Origin: Phyto melanocephala
Taxonomy: Eukaryota; Arthropoda; Insecta; Diptera; Rhinophoridae
Direction: 5' to 3'
NCBI GenBank assembly: GCA_941918925.1
Contig: OW799233.1
Location: 148,492,223-148,556,222 of the forward strand
DNA: 64,000 nucleotides
Position numbers and translations under genes: made by a program. Positions 47,800-59,486 of the stretch are shown here, piece by piece; position 1 is the first letter of the stretch; each line of letters begins with the position of its first letter. The notes beneath the pieces are model-generated. The model saw only the letters and a program-made list of their open reading frames with translations, made no database searches and had not been told where the DNA came from.

Positions 47800-48300
47800 T
47801 AAGTGACCATATAAACAGATACTATCGATGGATACTACGGATCGATTCATGACCGCATTTACTCTTCAATTGGTGTAGATGCGAGTATGTCAGAGGATAC
47901 GAATTTATCGATCCGACGCCTGTCTCAGCATCTTAGTCTCGTGATTTGTGACTTTTTTATTTCTCATGTCATTGAAAATCATTTGTAGGAGAAATGGTTT
48001 CAACACGACGGCGCAGCATGCTATGCAGCACGTAAATCCATCACTTTGTTTGGTAACCGAATTATCTAAAGAAATAGGCCTGTTTGTGAGATTTGAAACC
48101 TTCGGACTACTTTTTGTGGGGTGCGTCAAATATCTGATCTATGTTGATAAACCAGTATTAATAGATCATTTAGAAGTCAACATTCAACGCACTATTGACG
48201 AGATTATACGAGGTATGCTCGAAAAAGTGGTGCGAAATTGGACTGCCAAGACATCGTTTATAAGACGCATAAAATTTGTGAGCTAAAATTGCAAAATGTT
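47800..48300 (+). pseudogene. Internally deleted mariner relic, pair A copy 2
   Basis: Reading frames give TNLSIRRLSQHLSLVI (helix-turn-helix part) joined directly to DFFISHVIENHL-EKWFQHD, then GAACYAARKSITL with the second catalytic Asp. A frameshifted FVGCVKYLIYVDKPVLIDHL, EVNIQRTIDEI and LEKVVRNWTAKTSFIRR follow. The SDEAHF motif is deleted, at the same junction as the copy at 13760-14300. The third catalytic Asp region is also damaged. This copy is better preserved than its sibling. Confidence 0.78.
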
Positions 48301-48934
48301 TGTCACTCTATTGAATTTGTTGTGTTTTATTAAGAAAAAAATCTATCTTCTGGAAAAACACTCTATCTATTACTATCAAATTATAATTTCAATTTTTTAA
48401 TTTAAATTTTCTTCCTGTAGTTCCTAGAATGAACATAGGACAAATCTCTTCCAATCATATCTTTCTTTTGCAATATGTTTTAATTCGCTCCAGCTGCGAC
48501 CTGAAATTCTTATTTCGGTATCCAGCAGTATTTTGCAAATATGAGTAGTATTTCCAATACGACTTTACCCCTGGGGATTAAAGTCTATGGCAATTTTGGT
48601 AATGTCGTCGAATGGTTTTCTAAGCGCATGTCATTTTAACTGCATGGGTATTTAGTGGGTGGTATTCCAAAGATTTATGTCACTTATTTGTTAAGGCCAA
48701 AATATACGTAGGATTCTACGGAGACATCTGACTTAGTACAGAGTGGGTCTAAATTGCCGAAGCGATTTGAATTCATTATAACTTTTGATTTAAGTCTTAA
48801 TTATAAATATTTTTTTAAATACATTATATTAATGGGAAATATTTTTAATTTAATTATGAGATATTTACATCGCAAGGGGTAGCCATTTTGTGCTGTGCAT
48901 TTTCGTACTTTTTCCAAAACATTTTCCATAACCA

Positions 48935-49360
48935 CTTGCTTATATTGTTTTTTTTTAAATGCGGGATGGCCCCCAAAGAAAACAGTCTGGAGCAGTTAAA
49001 ACTGATAACTGAAGGGAACGATTAAAAACGTTTATACGCGAAGTAATTTGTTCACTAAGTATATCGCGGAAATGAGCCATTGTATCCATCGCGGTGTGCG
49101 CTGTTGGAACCATACTTGCTTTTCCATAACTGCCCTTAAGAAATTTTCATTCCAACATTGTCCGATACTAGTGATGAAAATGGTAACACCAATCTCCATT
49201 TAAAAAAAGAGGGGATAATAATACTTAATACACTAAGTTGGCGTTATTGTCGTTGTTGAACTACCGTTGGATTTTTCTGTAGCCCACATCATAAAGTTTC
49301 TTTACACAACCAAATATAAAGAATTCAAACTCTCTCCTGTATTTTTGGGCGACCCTTTAT
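48935..49360 (-). pseudogene. Mariner-superfamily relic, minus strand
   Basis: On the minus strand the sequence gives VPTAHTAMDTMAHFRDILSE, QITSRINVFNRS and TAPDCFLWGPSR. These correspond to the second catalytic segment (QQDGATAHTA with QQDGA lost) and the third (LTAPDFFLWG). A possible TIR reads AAAGGGTCGCCCAAAAAT from the minus strand at about 49356. Frame and codon damage make it inactive. Confidence 0.65.
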
Positions 49361-51000
49361 TAGTGAAAGTTACGTTGAAAGATTTCAATACATTAATTGA
49401 TTTTTATAAACAAGTCAATCTTATTAAAGCGTATTAACGAGAGAAATTAAGAATTTAACAATATACCCAGCAAAAACTATGAAATGACTTGCTCTCTTCC
49501 TTTTAATGACTTTTACATATTGTCTGTCTTACTAACAAATGTTTTAGTAATAATTTGATTTATAATGTTTTAAAACTTCAAATTTGTAGAAAAAAAATGT
49601 CTACAAATAAACTCAATAATATGCAAGTATTTAAGAAGAACCCAGCAATAAAAAAATACAAAAAGGAATTTATTTCAAAATTGTTTTAGAGGATAAAAAA
49701 AAAAAAAAAGAATTTCACTCTATAAAAAATTTATCGAAAATTTGTTGCAAAGAAGAGTCAAACAAAAATTGTGTATGAAAAACGGTACATATACAGAAAA
49801 ATTATCCTGACGCCACGCCTTTTTTAAAGCTGTTATCAGGTGACATTTTATTATTAAACCGTTTTTAAAGGAAGTTTTTAAATCTAGCAACATATATCTT
49901 TAGTGCTCTGCTTTATTCTCAGATTTAAAAAAGAAAAAAAGAAAAAGATAGAGACAAAAATCTTTTTTTTTTTTAATAAAAATCTCATTGAAAAGTTTTT
50001 GAAAGCAAATTAACAAACGATTTTGCCTCCACCACCTCCACCGTGTTGTACGCAACCTAAAATATGACGATGATAATGTTTACGATATTTTTGTTGATGT
50101 TGCCGAAAGTGTTTAAAGCATGTTGTTGTTATTTACTTGTCATCTTTTTATTATTTGAGTTAAAAATTATTTGCTGTTTGGTTGGACGTCAAGCCGACAA
50201 CCCACTTAAAATGATAAAAAGTGTTGTGGTTTTTATTGTGATATTTTTTAATTCCCATTCATTATTAAAAAAAAACTAATCTAAACTAAAATTAATAAAT
50301 TTCATTTGAATTTTGTTAAGCTATTTTGTCTATTTTATTAGATTTAATAATGAATGAAATGTATATGTGTAAGTTTTTATTTAATTCGTAATGTGTGTTG
50401 TCTTGTTGGCCATTTTGTTAGATTGATAATTCGTTTTTTTTAATTCGATTAATAATTATTGAAATAAAAACTTGTTGCCTTTATTTGGAGTTTCAAAAAT
50501 ATTTTGCTAATGATTTTTAATTAATTTTTTTGGTTTATATTTATTAAAAAAAGTAAAATACATTTAGTAAGACTGAGAAGTTACAAAATCTTAATATGGT
50601 TTGAACTTTTTTCTTTGAAATAATTTAAAATATATTATATTGTAATTGAAAATAATATAAATTAATATTGCGACGTTTTTATTTAATAGCAGGAGGCAAT
50701 TTTAAAAGTCTAAGACCCATGTCATTTTCATTACGACCGACGAAAACAAAAAAATTAAAGTTATTTTGCAAGTTATATTTAAATATACTATAATATACAG
50801 TGCTAACTATCGTTAGCAACACAATATTATGCAATTGTAAGTTACTATATTTGTCTCAAGCACGAATCATATTCCGCTCGAAAAAATCTATTACATTTAT
50901 TACATCAAAGAAAAAGACACAACTAACGATTATTATTTTACATAAAAAAATGTTGCATTGCAGTATTATGAATGCATTTTTATAACATCAAGATTAAATT
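49361..51000. other. AT-rich stretch; isolated CCCAGCAAAAA motif
   Basis: No gene is seen. CCCAGCAAAAACTATG at about 49467 resembles the end of the local MITE family but no partner end was found nearby. Confidence 0.4.
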
Positions 51001-51021
51001 TTTAACGGGTGCATCATAGGT

Positions 51022-51130
51022 GCCCCGGAGAACTAGTCAGTAGTGTGCTAATGGGTTCAATTCCCGCCAGAGATTCTAAACTGTTCTGCTTCTCTTTCTC
51101 TTCTTTTCTATTCTATTCTTACTATTGTAT
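51022..51130 (+). mobile_element. tRNA-derived SINE, 5' half
   Basis: It begins GCCCCGGAGAACTAGTCAGT and carries a B box with one change (GGTTCAATTCC). It then continues GCCAGAGATTCTAAACTGTT and the pyrimidine-rich body, collinear with the SINE at 37019-37230. The 3' tail differs or is missing after about 51130. Confidence 0.8.
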
Positions 51131-51394
51131 ACAGGTATCACAACGGCATTAATATAATGACCCAAGTGAACTGGATAACAGCTTTCTGTTCTATTTCCCT
51201 ATCGGGAAAATCATCATGAGGTTTGATTTTCAATAGGCCTTTTTTGACATATTAAGCATGACTCATATGAAACTGCTTTATCATTTTTGTTCAGTATCAT
51301 TTAGCAAGTCATCATGGAAAGACTAACACCACAACAGCTTCTCTAAATTGTTCAGCCGTATTACGAAAAACAGCGTCTTGTGAGAAATAAAAAT

Positions 51395-52035
51395 CCAGTG
51401 TTTTATTTTGAAATTTTATTTAGCGATGAAGCACATTTCTTGCTAAACGGATGCGTTAATAAACACAATTGCCGTATTAAGGCTAATGAGCATCCTGAAG
51501 AGTACCAAGAGCTGCCATTATATCGATTAAAAACAAAGTTTTGGTGTGTTTAATAGGCTGGTGGAGTCATTGGTCTATATTTCCTAAAAAAATACGAGTC
51601 AAATCAAAATGTAACCGTAACCGTTATCGCACCATGTAAGCCAATCATGTGCTTCCTGAAATTCAAGCGTATGGTCTCACTGAGCCATACAGCGCTTGAA
51701 ATAATGGACTTATTGAGAAATCATTTTGGTGAGCACTGGACTGGTCTACTTCTCTTTCTCTTCTATTCTCTTTCTATTCTAACTATTCTATTCATATGGA
51801 GCGCACAACCTGTCGTGGCTTTGGGCTTTAATGTCCCTCCTTTTCAACCTAACCTAACTTAGATTGTGCGGTATCACCCCTTTAAATATTTTCTCTAGGG
51901 ATATATGAAGTTTAAAATCTTAATAAATAATCTAGCTATGATTGAAGCTTTGGAAGCCTACATTACTCATGTTATTCGTAAGGTAGTAGTCACTATACTC
52001 GAACGAGAAAATTGGACCTTCCGAATATATTAAAT
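51395..52035 (+). pseudogene. Mariner (DD41D-type) relic with nested SINE
   Basis: ILFSDEAHFLLNGCVNKHN carries the first catalytic Asp, followed by EHPEEYQELPLYRLKTKFWC, a stop, then AGGVIGLYFLKKYES and NVTVTVIAPC. After deletion of the second catalytic motif, IMDLLRNHFGEHW is reached, where a SINE (51736-51861) interrupts. Beyond it IEALEAYITHVIRKVV, TILERENWTF matches the C-terminus (compare IDALEGSIVRVIRDI at 60778). The order of insertion, SINE after mariner, is clear. Confidence 0.78.
51736..51861 (+). mobile_element. tRNA-derived SINE, 5'-truncated, inside a mariner relic
   Basis: Sequence from CTGGACTGGTCTACTTCTCT through ATTCATATGGAGCGCACAAC to CTTTTCAACCTAACCTAACT is collinear with the body and tail of the SINE at 37019-37230. 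The tRNA-like head is absent. A target duplication was not resolved. Confidence 0.8.
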
Positions 52036-52274
52036 ATTAAAAAATTTATCGTTTTAGATTAATCAGTATTGAAATGATAATTTTCAAATATTTTTAATTT
52101 TTTTATAATAAAAATTACTAGCATAATCTATGATCTTTACGACGCCCCAGAGAATATCGTGGGGTGTCAGGAGGCCAATTAATGAACTCTCCCAATGACA
52201 CGATCCTTTCACCGTCTTGTAACAACAATATCTCGGATATACAGATGTTGTAAAACTCTGACCTGCTTCGTTAC

Positions 52275-53798
52275 CAGCGTTGTCAACTCGGTGATTTTAT
52301 CACCGTTTTTGGTGATTTTTAACATTTCGAAAGCGGAAAAATTGTGAGTCAGTGCTTGGTGATTTTTTTTTTTAGTTTTTAGTGATTTTCTTTTTATTTC
52401 GGTGACACCAAACACTAAAATTCAAATATATTAATTGAAAAAAATTTTTTGTAAGTGTAAATTTATATACATACTACCAAAATGTAACTTATAGTACAAT
52501 TACATGCAACTCGGCAAAAAAATAATATTACACTAAAAATTTAATTACTTATAAAATGGTATTGATTGCCCAGAAAGTTTTTGTTTCAAAATGTCTAACT
52601 TTATACATATATGCATATGAGGTGAATAAAATAAATTCCTCTTTCTATCATCTTATAAATGATTAAACCTTAAAGCAAACTTTTAGCGTCCCACAACTAT
52701 AACGTTTAAAAATTTTACCAGAAAACCTTGAAATTTTGAGTAAAATTAACATAATTAATGTTAGAAATGTTTTATCACATACAAAAGAAGATATTTTACC
52801 ATTACCAATGGCAAAATATTGAATTGATTTTTGGATTGAAGTTAAATCGTACAAAGATGCAGGCTACTTAAATCCCTTTGAAGCATTAGCTAATATTGCC
52901 GTTAAACTTTTGTCGCTCCCATGAATGTGTTTAAATCTAAAATACGCAACCGAATGTCTTTAAATTCAGTTAATGCCTTACTTCACATTAAAAATGGGCT
53001 TAAACGGGAAAATTCCTGTTGCAAAACCTACCAAATAGCTGATAAAGTAAATATTCTGATTAATAGCAATGATATTTATAAAGCATTAAATTTGAAATTA
53101 AGACTGTGTTGTGGCCAGATGATAGTGATAATAATGAAGAAATAATTGACTTTATCATTGATATTTGATATTATTTACACAGAGAAAAGCTTAGTCTGAA
53201 TCAAATTATTAAACTGCAAATTTATTAAAATTTTTCATAATTTTTAGTTAGAAATATTTCTATTTAATTACTCTAATATGTAATATAAAAATATTTAAAT
53301 ATTAAATAATAGTTGTACTTATTTGGTGAATAATTTCTTTAATATTTTGTACAACAAATTCACATATTTATGTTTATAAAACGTCGTATAAATGCATCAG
53401 GTATAGTAAAATTAATCCTGTCGTAATTTTTTCTCAATGTTGAAATAAATTTCTTACAATGCATCACTCCTGAGATATATTCTGAATTGAAAATTACTAT
53501 AATAATTTTTCCAATGTTTTTGTTTATTTTTATTTTCATATAAATATATGTATCTATGTAAATCTCTACTGACTGACTAAAAGATATTCGTTGTTTGATT
53601 TTTGTAAAATTTTTTTGTTATTTATTCTGATATACATTTAAAAATGTCTTATTTTTAAAGAAATTTATAAAAATGTATAATTTTATTAAATAAATAAAAA
53701 AATAATTTACAAATTATAAATTTAGTGCTTTTTTTTGAGAATGACGCGTTTTTTCCTGGGTTATGGTGCTTTTTGAAATATTAAAGTTGACAACGCTG
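52275..53798 (+). mobile_element. hAT transposon with perfect 8-bp target duplication
   Basis: The ends CAGCGTTGTCAACT and AGTTGACAACGCTG are perfect 14-bp inverted repeats. The flanks are the identical 8-bp direct repeat TTCGTTAC at 52267-52274 and 53799-53806, the hallmark of hAT elements. The 1524-bp copy is too short for a full transposase (usually about 600 residues or more) and retains only the C-terminal dimerisation region at 52840-53150. Confidence 0.93.
52840..53150 (+). pseudogene. hAT transposase C-terminal (dimerisation) fragment
   Basis: YLNPFEALANIAVKLLSLP is followed, in another frame after an apparent deletion of about ten codons where relatives have a V-E-R-x-F-S motif, by MNVFKSKIRNRMSLNSVNAL and LHIKNGLKRENSCCK. 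The sequence 'A.kLLSLP--- ERvFS -M-.-K-..RNRM---.-NALL-IK.GL' is typical of the hAT C-terminal domain. The catalytic core is absent. The frame ends near 53142. Confidence 0.78.
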
Positions 53799-53809
53799 TT
53801 CGTTACGAC

Positions 53810-55615
53810 AAAATTCATTTTTCTCTTTAACAATTAAGTCGGAATAATGATAATATTTTTTTTTATGTTCACACGTTCCCCAGGCGTGAACGATACTTGA
53901 TAAAACAACAAACTTTATATTCTGTAACGAAACACTTTGTTCAAGTAAATTCAACAGCTTCTAAAATATAGGTTAGGCCACTGCGTATAACTTGTTAAGT
54001 ACACCCTGAATGACAGTGTACATATAAGTTTTATCACTTAAAAAAAATCCTATAACATGATTTTGTATTTCATGTCAATATTTGGCTTAACTTGTTATTA
54101 AAATTGAACAACTTTTTAAAACGTTTAAGGTTCACACAGTAATTTTTTTACAATCAATTATTTTTACAAAATTAGATTAAATTAATATTAACAGATTTTT
54201 GCATAATTATAACTAGTCAAAAAATTTTAATTAAACTTGAATATAAATTTGTCGATTTGTAAGAAAGAGAGTTAATAAAACAAGTACTATTAGTAGACTG
54301 ATAAAAAAATTCAATATTAAAAAAAAAAAATAATAACGCATGTAGTACTTGACGTACGAGCATAAGTACAACAAGCTGACAAAGCCTAGAATAAAATTAT
54401 TTTTTAAATGAGATACTAAATAGTAAAATAACTATACATACATAATAAATATATATTTATTTAGTAGTAGCAGTAGTAGAGATTGGTTAAAAAAATACTC
54501 ACAATTCAGTACAAATACATAAATGCCAATACTATCCACTCACTAATACTTACGCCATTGTTTGTGTGTACATGCAACCAACAAGAAAAAATTATCTAGG
54601 CGAGTTAACTTGCTTACATCCCAACAAAAAATTTTACATTTTATAAATATGTACAATGAACACACAGATACTAACCACCACCACTACACGATTAATGAAT
54701 GAATTTTAGAAAAAAAAATAATAATAAAATTGAGTTTAAGTGTGTGCGAGTATGTGTTTGAGAGTATGTATAGCAAAAACAAAAACAAAAAAAACATAAA
54801 ACAACAAGAAACACAGAAAATAAAACTAAAGAAAAACAACTTCAAACATTGGCTAGTTGTGAGTTTAGTTCAAAAACGGATGTCAAAGGTGCAAGAGGTA
54901 CGGACGGATATACGCGTATGATTAAAACCAAAAAAAAAAAATTATTAGATGCTAAACAAAAATAGCAATAAAAAAACAACACATGTACACAGTAATGCTT
55001 ATTAAAATTGTATTAAAAAAAACAACTTAGAAACAAAAAATCTTACAAATAATTAAAGAATATTTAAGGAAACATTAAGAAGTATTGAAGATGTCAAACT
55101 TTATAATGAATATCTAAGAGATTTCAGTGTATGAAAAAGAAAAAAACAGCAAGTGGAATTTATTCAACCAAAGGATTTGTTAACATTTAAAATATAAATA
55201 CAATTAATAATTTAAAACAATTAAATTTACCCGCATTTACAAAATATTAATAAAGAAAATTTCAAAATGTTTTATAAAAAAATCAAAATGATTTGTGCAA
55301 ATTTTTTTTGAAAATAATTTGGGAAAAAAAGAAAATAAATTACAATAAGTTTTTATCAAAACCCTCTTGAAAACTAAAATCAATTTAAATTGAAGTTTAT
55401 TAATGATCCAGCAATTTTTATTTTAATATTATTGCAAGTACCACCAGCAGTTTTTTGTGAAATAATTTAAAATGATGTTAAATCAAATGACAAGTGACTT
55501 AATACATAAGAAAAAATAAATAAATAATATTAATTAAAATACCCGGGGATAAACAACAAATACTCATATACAAGCATCCCCCATATTTTTTTTTTAAATC
55601 AAATGTGCCAGTTTT
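53810..55615. other. AT-rich 5' flank of the host gene, no gene seen
   Basis: About 1.8 kb of very AT-rich DNA with A-runs. An ORF at 54730-54921 is Lys/Asn-rich low complexity and not supported. This stretch could hold promoter elements or 5' UTR of the downstream gene. Confidence 0.4.
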
Positions 55616-55618
55616 TAC

Positions 55619-55625
55619 TTCAGTC
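55619..55625 (+). promoter_or_regulatory. Candidate initiator (TTCAGTC)
   Basis: TTCAGTC matches the arthropod initiator consensus TCAGTY with A+1 at 55622, about 180 bases upstream of the first coding ATG. No TATA box is evident 25-35 bases upstream and no good DPE at +28. The motif is short, so it is only a candidate. Confidence 0.3.
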
Positions 55626-55723
55626 TGTAGATTAGTGTCTGTGTGCGAGTGTGTCAGTGTGTGTGTGTATTTTAGTTTGTTTAATTAAATTACAAAACCG
55701 TTGTGCGTTTCTTTCAAAAGTCA

Positions 55724-55822
55724 ATGACGTTGGTTTTCAAATCAAAGGAAATTGAAATTTTTGTCAACGCTGCCCTCAAGCCAGAAGTTAACCAGAAGAC
55801 ATGCCGCCCTCTGCGTTTTTAG
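55724..55822 (+). promoter_or_regulatory. Upstream ORF overlapping the main start
   Basis: An ATG at 55724 opens a 32-codon frame that reads through the main ATG (55801) in a different frame and stops at TAG 55820-55822. It is the nearest upstream ATG. If the 5' leader is unspliced here, ribosomes initiating at it would bypass the main start, implying leaky scanning or translational repression. This depends on the unknown transcript structure. Confidence 0.45.
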
Positions 55823-56785
55823 TTGGTTCTACCATTATAACAACACCCGCTTGTGAGATTTCACCCAACAACAGTAAGACAACCGCCTTGCAATTATCAT
55901 CACCAATACGCCAGAGCCAAAGTCCCCATATCAAAACGGAATATAACAACGTGAATAACAATTGCCAGACGTTGCAAAATTTTAATTATCTTAATACCAC
56001 TGATTTAAGCGATAAACCAACATCGAACATGGTTTTGCAATCGTACAACAGCTACGAGCAATATCATTTGCCCCAGCAGCATCATGGTCAAACAGCTGCC
56101 TCAGTGTTGGCGCAACATTCGCCACCTCTGTTTAGTACTACAACAGTAACAACCTCACCCGCCACCTTAAATACTCATCATCAACAAAATGCCCAACAGC
56201 AGCAGCAACAACAACAACACCTGCAACAGCAACATAATCTGCCACAATATCAAAATCTATATAATCGCCCGCCACATCAACAGCAGCAACTTAATAATCT
56301 TAATAATAGCAATCATCCCCACCCGCAACATCAACAACAACTACAGCAGCAACACAATCATCATCATCAACAGCAACAGCAACACCTTCATATTCAGCAA
56401 CATCACTCACATATACAGCATTTGTCACATCAACACCAACACACGCAACAACGTTTATCCGGCGGCAGTAGCAGTAGCACTACTTCCTCCATATCTTCCA
56501 GTAATTCCCCCCTAGCCACAGCATCGTCTGCCAACTCTAATGTTTCCTCCACCACACCTGTTGTTTCATCGGCATCATCCACCTCGACGTCTAGCGCTTC
56601 GTCAGCGGTTAATTCTCTTACAGCCTCATCATCACCCTCTACCGCATCCTCAACGACCAGTCCGTTTTTGTCAGCCGCCTCTTTGGGCATTAATTACTTT
56701 AACGATACGGTACCGTATGTGGGAGATTATTCGACGGCGACAGGTCATCTATATACCGATATAGATGCAAATTTTTTTAGTCAAG
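55801..56785 (+). CDS. First coding exon of a Gln/His/Ser-rich transcriptional regulator
   Basis: It encodes 328 codons plus one base, then a consensus donor (CAAG|GTAATG) at 56786, a phase-1 intron. The start is chosen because in-frame stops lie upstream at 55753-55755 and 55789-55791. Residues 1-125 are Ser/Thr/Asn/Pro-rich with a sumoylation-type IKTE motif at 44-47. Residues 128-217 are an opa-like Gln/His stretch (CAG/CAA, CAT/CAC). Residues 218-290 are Ser/Thr/Ala-rich. Residues 291-328 (SAASLGINYFNDTVPYVGDY, STATGHLYTDIDANFF) are lower in bias, probably a conserved activation or interaction segment. No DNA-binding domain lies in this exon; it must be downstream of the window. Such N-termini are typical of developmental transcription factors in flies. 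I cannot name the gene. Reading on past the donor reaches TAA after only about seven codons. Third positions are much less AT-rich than surrounding DNA. Confidence 0.85.
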
Positions 56786-56974
56786 GTAATGAGAAAGAAC
56801 TTTTTTAATATTACCGCTCATTTGATCGATAATCGCTTTGATCAATAGTCTGTGATAAAAATATTTTTTTTTTTTCAAAATATTGGTTTTATACGAAAAG
56901 AATATCCTAAAAATTGTTGCACTAAAGAATAACATTTGTTTTTTATTTTTTTTTATTTATTTTTTTTTGTTGTG
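56786..56974 (+). other. Start of intron 1 of the regulator gene
   Basis: The GTAATG donor begins the intron, followed by T-rich DNA with runs of T. The intron continues beyond 64000, since no acceptor followed by a plausible coding exon is seen. Everything from here to the end of the window is interpreted as intronic. Confidence 0.6.
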
Positions 56975-58390
56975 TAAAAGAGTATACATGTAAATACAAG
57001 TTTGTAATTCCATTTGTAATTCATACAATATTGATTTTAGGCCCTAAAAGTATATACATCCTAAATCCTTTCAGATAGAGAATTTGATTAAGTCCGTTTG
57101 TCCGTGTGTATGATGAAGTTAACTTTACGTATACTACCGAACTGTAATGGTATCAATTTATTAGACATACTTTACTCCCCATTGAGCGATTTAAAAAAAA
57201 AAAATTTTTTTAAGATGCAATTATTACCTTTGAAAAACAATAAAACTTTTGAAAATCAAAAAAAACATGATTGTTCAAGTAAAAAAAAATCAATTTGTTA
57301 TTTTAAAAAAATCATAAAAACTCCAAAATGGGAAAAGTGTAAAGTTTTATTACTTTCACGTAAAGCCAAAATTAAACATCGATCATAAAAATCGATAAAG
57401 GCGTTTCACTTTTATTCACAATAAAATGAAGGTACCTCATTTTGATTTGAAGCAAAAAACGTTAATGACTTTTTTGTGAATCTTATACAAATCGCTAAAT
57501 ATACATCAGCTAAATGTACATACATCAGTGCCGTTGCGCAGTAGTATCTTTAAAAAAATAAATAAAATCAAAAGTTGTAGATCAATTTTAGCGATATATG
57601 GCTCGTTTTATTCGGAACATATTTGTCTATACGCTCGGAAAAAAAATAACAGGATTGTTGTCGTTTAATATTTTTTAAAAAGTTCCAAAAATTCCAAAAA
57701 TTTTGAATTTTTTTTAAGCACATTTTTCTGCCACAACTTCCCCGATATCTCTGAAAATACTGAGCAAATTTAAAACAAATGCAAGCACGACTTAAAGATA
57801 ATATTGTTGACGAGTTTTGGTTTTTTTTTTATATGAATAGGGTAAACCGTTTTCAAATTATTTCAACATGTGTAGGGGAAGTGCCTTAATTTTGAACATA
57901 AAAAGTCGGGCTGATAGAAAAAACCCAAGTGCAGATTTGGATTCAGCGTCCTAAAGTACCTTGAAAACAACATTCAGTTCATAATCAACAAAAACATTGT
58001 TCCCTTGTGTAATTAGTTATGTGGGTATATTACGAGCTGAAAAATGAGTGAGACACGATTTGCTCTGTTTTTTACCCAAACAAAGCAAAATTTTGAAGCT
58101 TTTATGAAACTTTTTTAAACATTTATTACGTACATATATATAAAATATGTACCTTAAGCAAAAATTGCAGAAAATCTTGGTTTAATGGTTTAATACCGAC
58201 AAAAAATTGGCGAAACAAATAAAAAAAAAAAAAATACAATTTAAAATTTTAAATTATCGATTTCCTAAATAAGTTTTGCTCACAGTTGCACCATATGAAA
58301 TTGTCAGTTATGGTCATTACATGATGATACAAACTGTGTGAAGGGTATATAAGATTCGGAATAGCCGAATCTAAATTAAGAGGTGATTAT
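56975..58390 (+). mobile_element. Helentron copy in plus orientation
   Basis: Family 5' sequence starts near 56975 with TTTGTAATTCCATTTGTAAT, GGCCCTAAAAGTATATACAT and GTCCGTTTGTCCGTGTG. The 3' end carries CAGTTATGGTCATTACATGA, GTGTGAAGGGTATATAAGAT and the terminal hairpin ATTCGGAATAGCCGAAT at 58352-58368. The middle (57400-58080) has no gene. The length of about 1.4 kb and lack of Rep/helicase make it non-autonomous. It sits in intron 1. Confidence 0.65.
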
Positions 58391-59080
58391 AATAATACTC
58401 TCGCTGCACTTTTCGAATAAGAATGCCATATTCCCTACACATATAAAAATTTTTACAAGAATTCTATCTGCTTAAGAATGATTGTGTCATAACAAGAATG
58501 CTATCTGTTTTAAGAATAAATGTTGCTAGACAATTCTGAAAATTTAAAACAAGAGATGTGTTCTAAGTCTCTAAATAAGTGTAAAAAAAGAATTGTAAAT
58601 ATAAAATTATATATATCGTCCAACCAAACGTAATATAGTATTTATGTATGGGTAAACGTAATTTTATTTTTAAATGAAAAATATTTCGAAAACTAAAAAA
58701 TTTTTAAAAAGTTTTAAATAGATGTTTATAAGCCTTAATTTTTCTTCAAAAGAATGCCGAGAGAAAACCTATAAATTGCCAAATTTCACAATAAATTTTT
58801 AACGTCTATCCAATGAATGTTTTCTGTTGTAGTCATACAAATTATAATTTTCGAGTACCGTCCATATTTTGGGTTTCCCGTTCGATTTTATGCACAAAAA
58901 ATATTTTTTTGTATTAGATAGTACTGAAAAGTTTGGCCTCAATCAATCAGCTAATTCTCTCTCACCTGGTATTTTTGTCAAACTTCACCTGAAAAAATAT
59001 TATTAGAAAATTATCTCCAAAATACAATCACTTTATAGGAGTGTATAGTTACACCTTCAATTATCCTGCACTAATTAATT
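58391..59080. other. No recognisable feature
   Basis: AT-rich intronic DNA between a Helentron and a MITE. No ORF or repeat structure was identified. Confidence 0.4.
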
Positions 59081-59486
59081 CCCAGCAAAAAAAAAAAAAT
59101 TACAAGTAGTGCAAAGCGAATTACATTTACAAGACTTCTAAATCAATTGTGTAAAAGCATTAATCCTAAATGACTTCTTAACTGCAAAATAATTTGTCAT
59201 AAATGATGTGCTTAAAAATGAATGCAAGATCATGCAAAATATCTTAAAGAATTAATGTAAACAAAGAAATTTAACACATGAAATATCCAATACTTGTCAC
59301 CAAATATGCATGAGTTCCATGCACTTATTAGAATGGAGTGCAGTTCATTAAAATATTCATGTAAACACATGATCTCCAATGACACGCTAATGTTAAAATC
59401 ATTAGTGTTTTCATCTAAATTTAATCACTTTGTCACCAGTTGAACCCCTGCAAAATTACTTTTTTGTCATAGATTTTTTTGCTGGG
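59081..59486 (+). mobile_element. MITE, CCCAGCAAAAA family, copy close to 22213-22614
   Basis: A 406-bp element starting CCCAGCAAAAA and ending TTTTTTTGCTGGG, collinear with 22213-22614 along its whole length with scattered substitutions. Landmarks are GTGCAAAGCGAATTACATTT and CACCAGTTGAACCCCTGCAA. Confidence 0.88.

Noticed and set aside
56189..56515. 108-codon Ser/Asn-rich ORF (+) and the 86-codon minus ORF at 56430-56690
   Set aside because: Both are out-of-frame shadows of the CAG/CAA and TCC/TCA repeats of the regulator exon; no independent start context or family signal.
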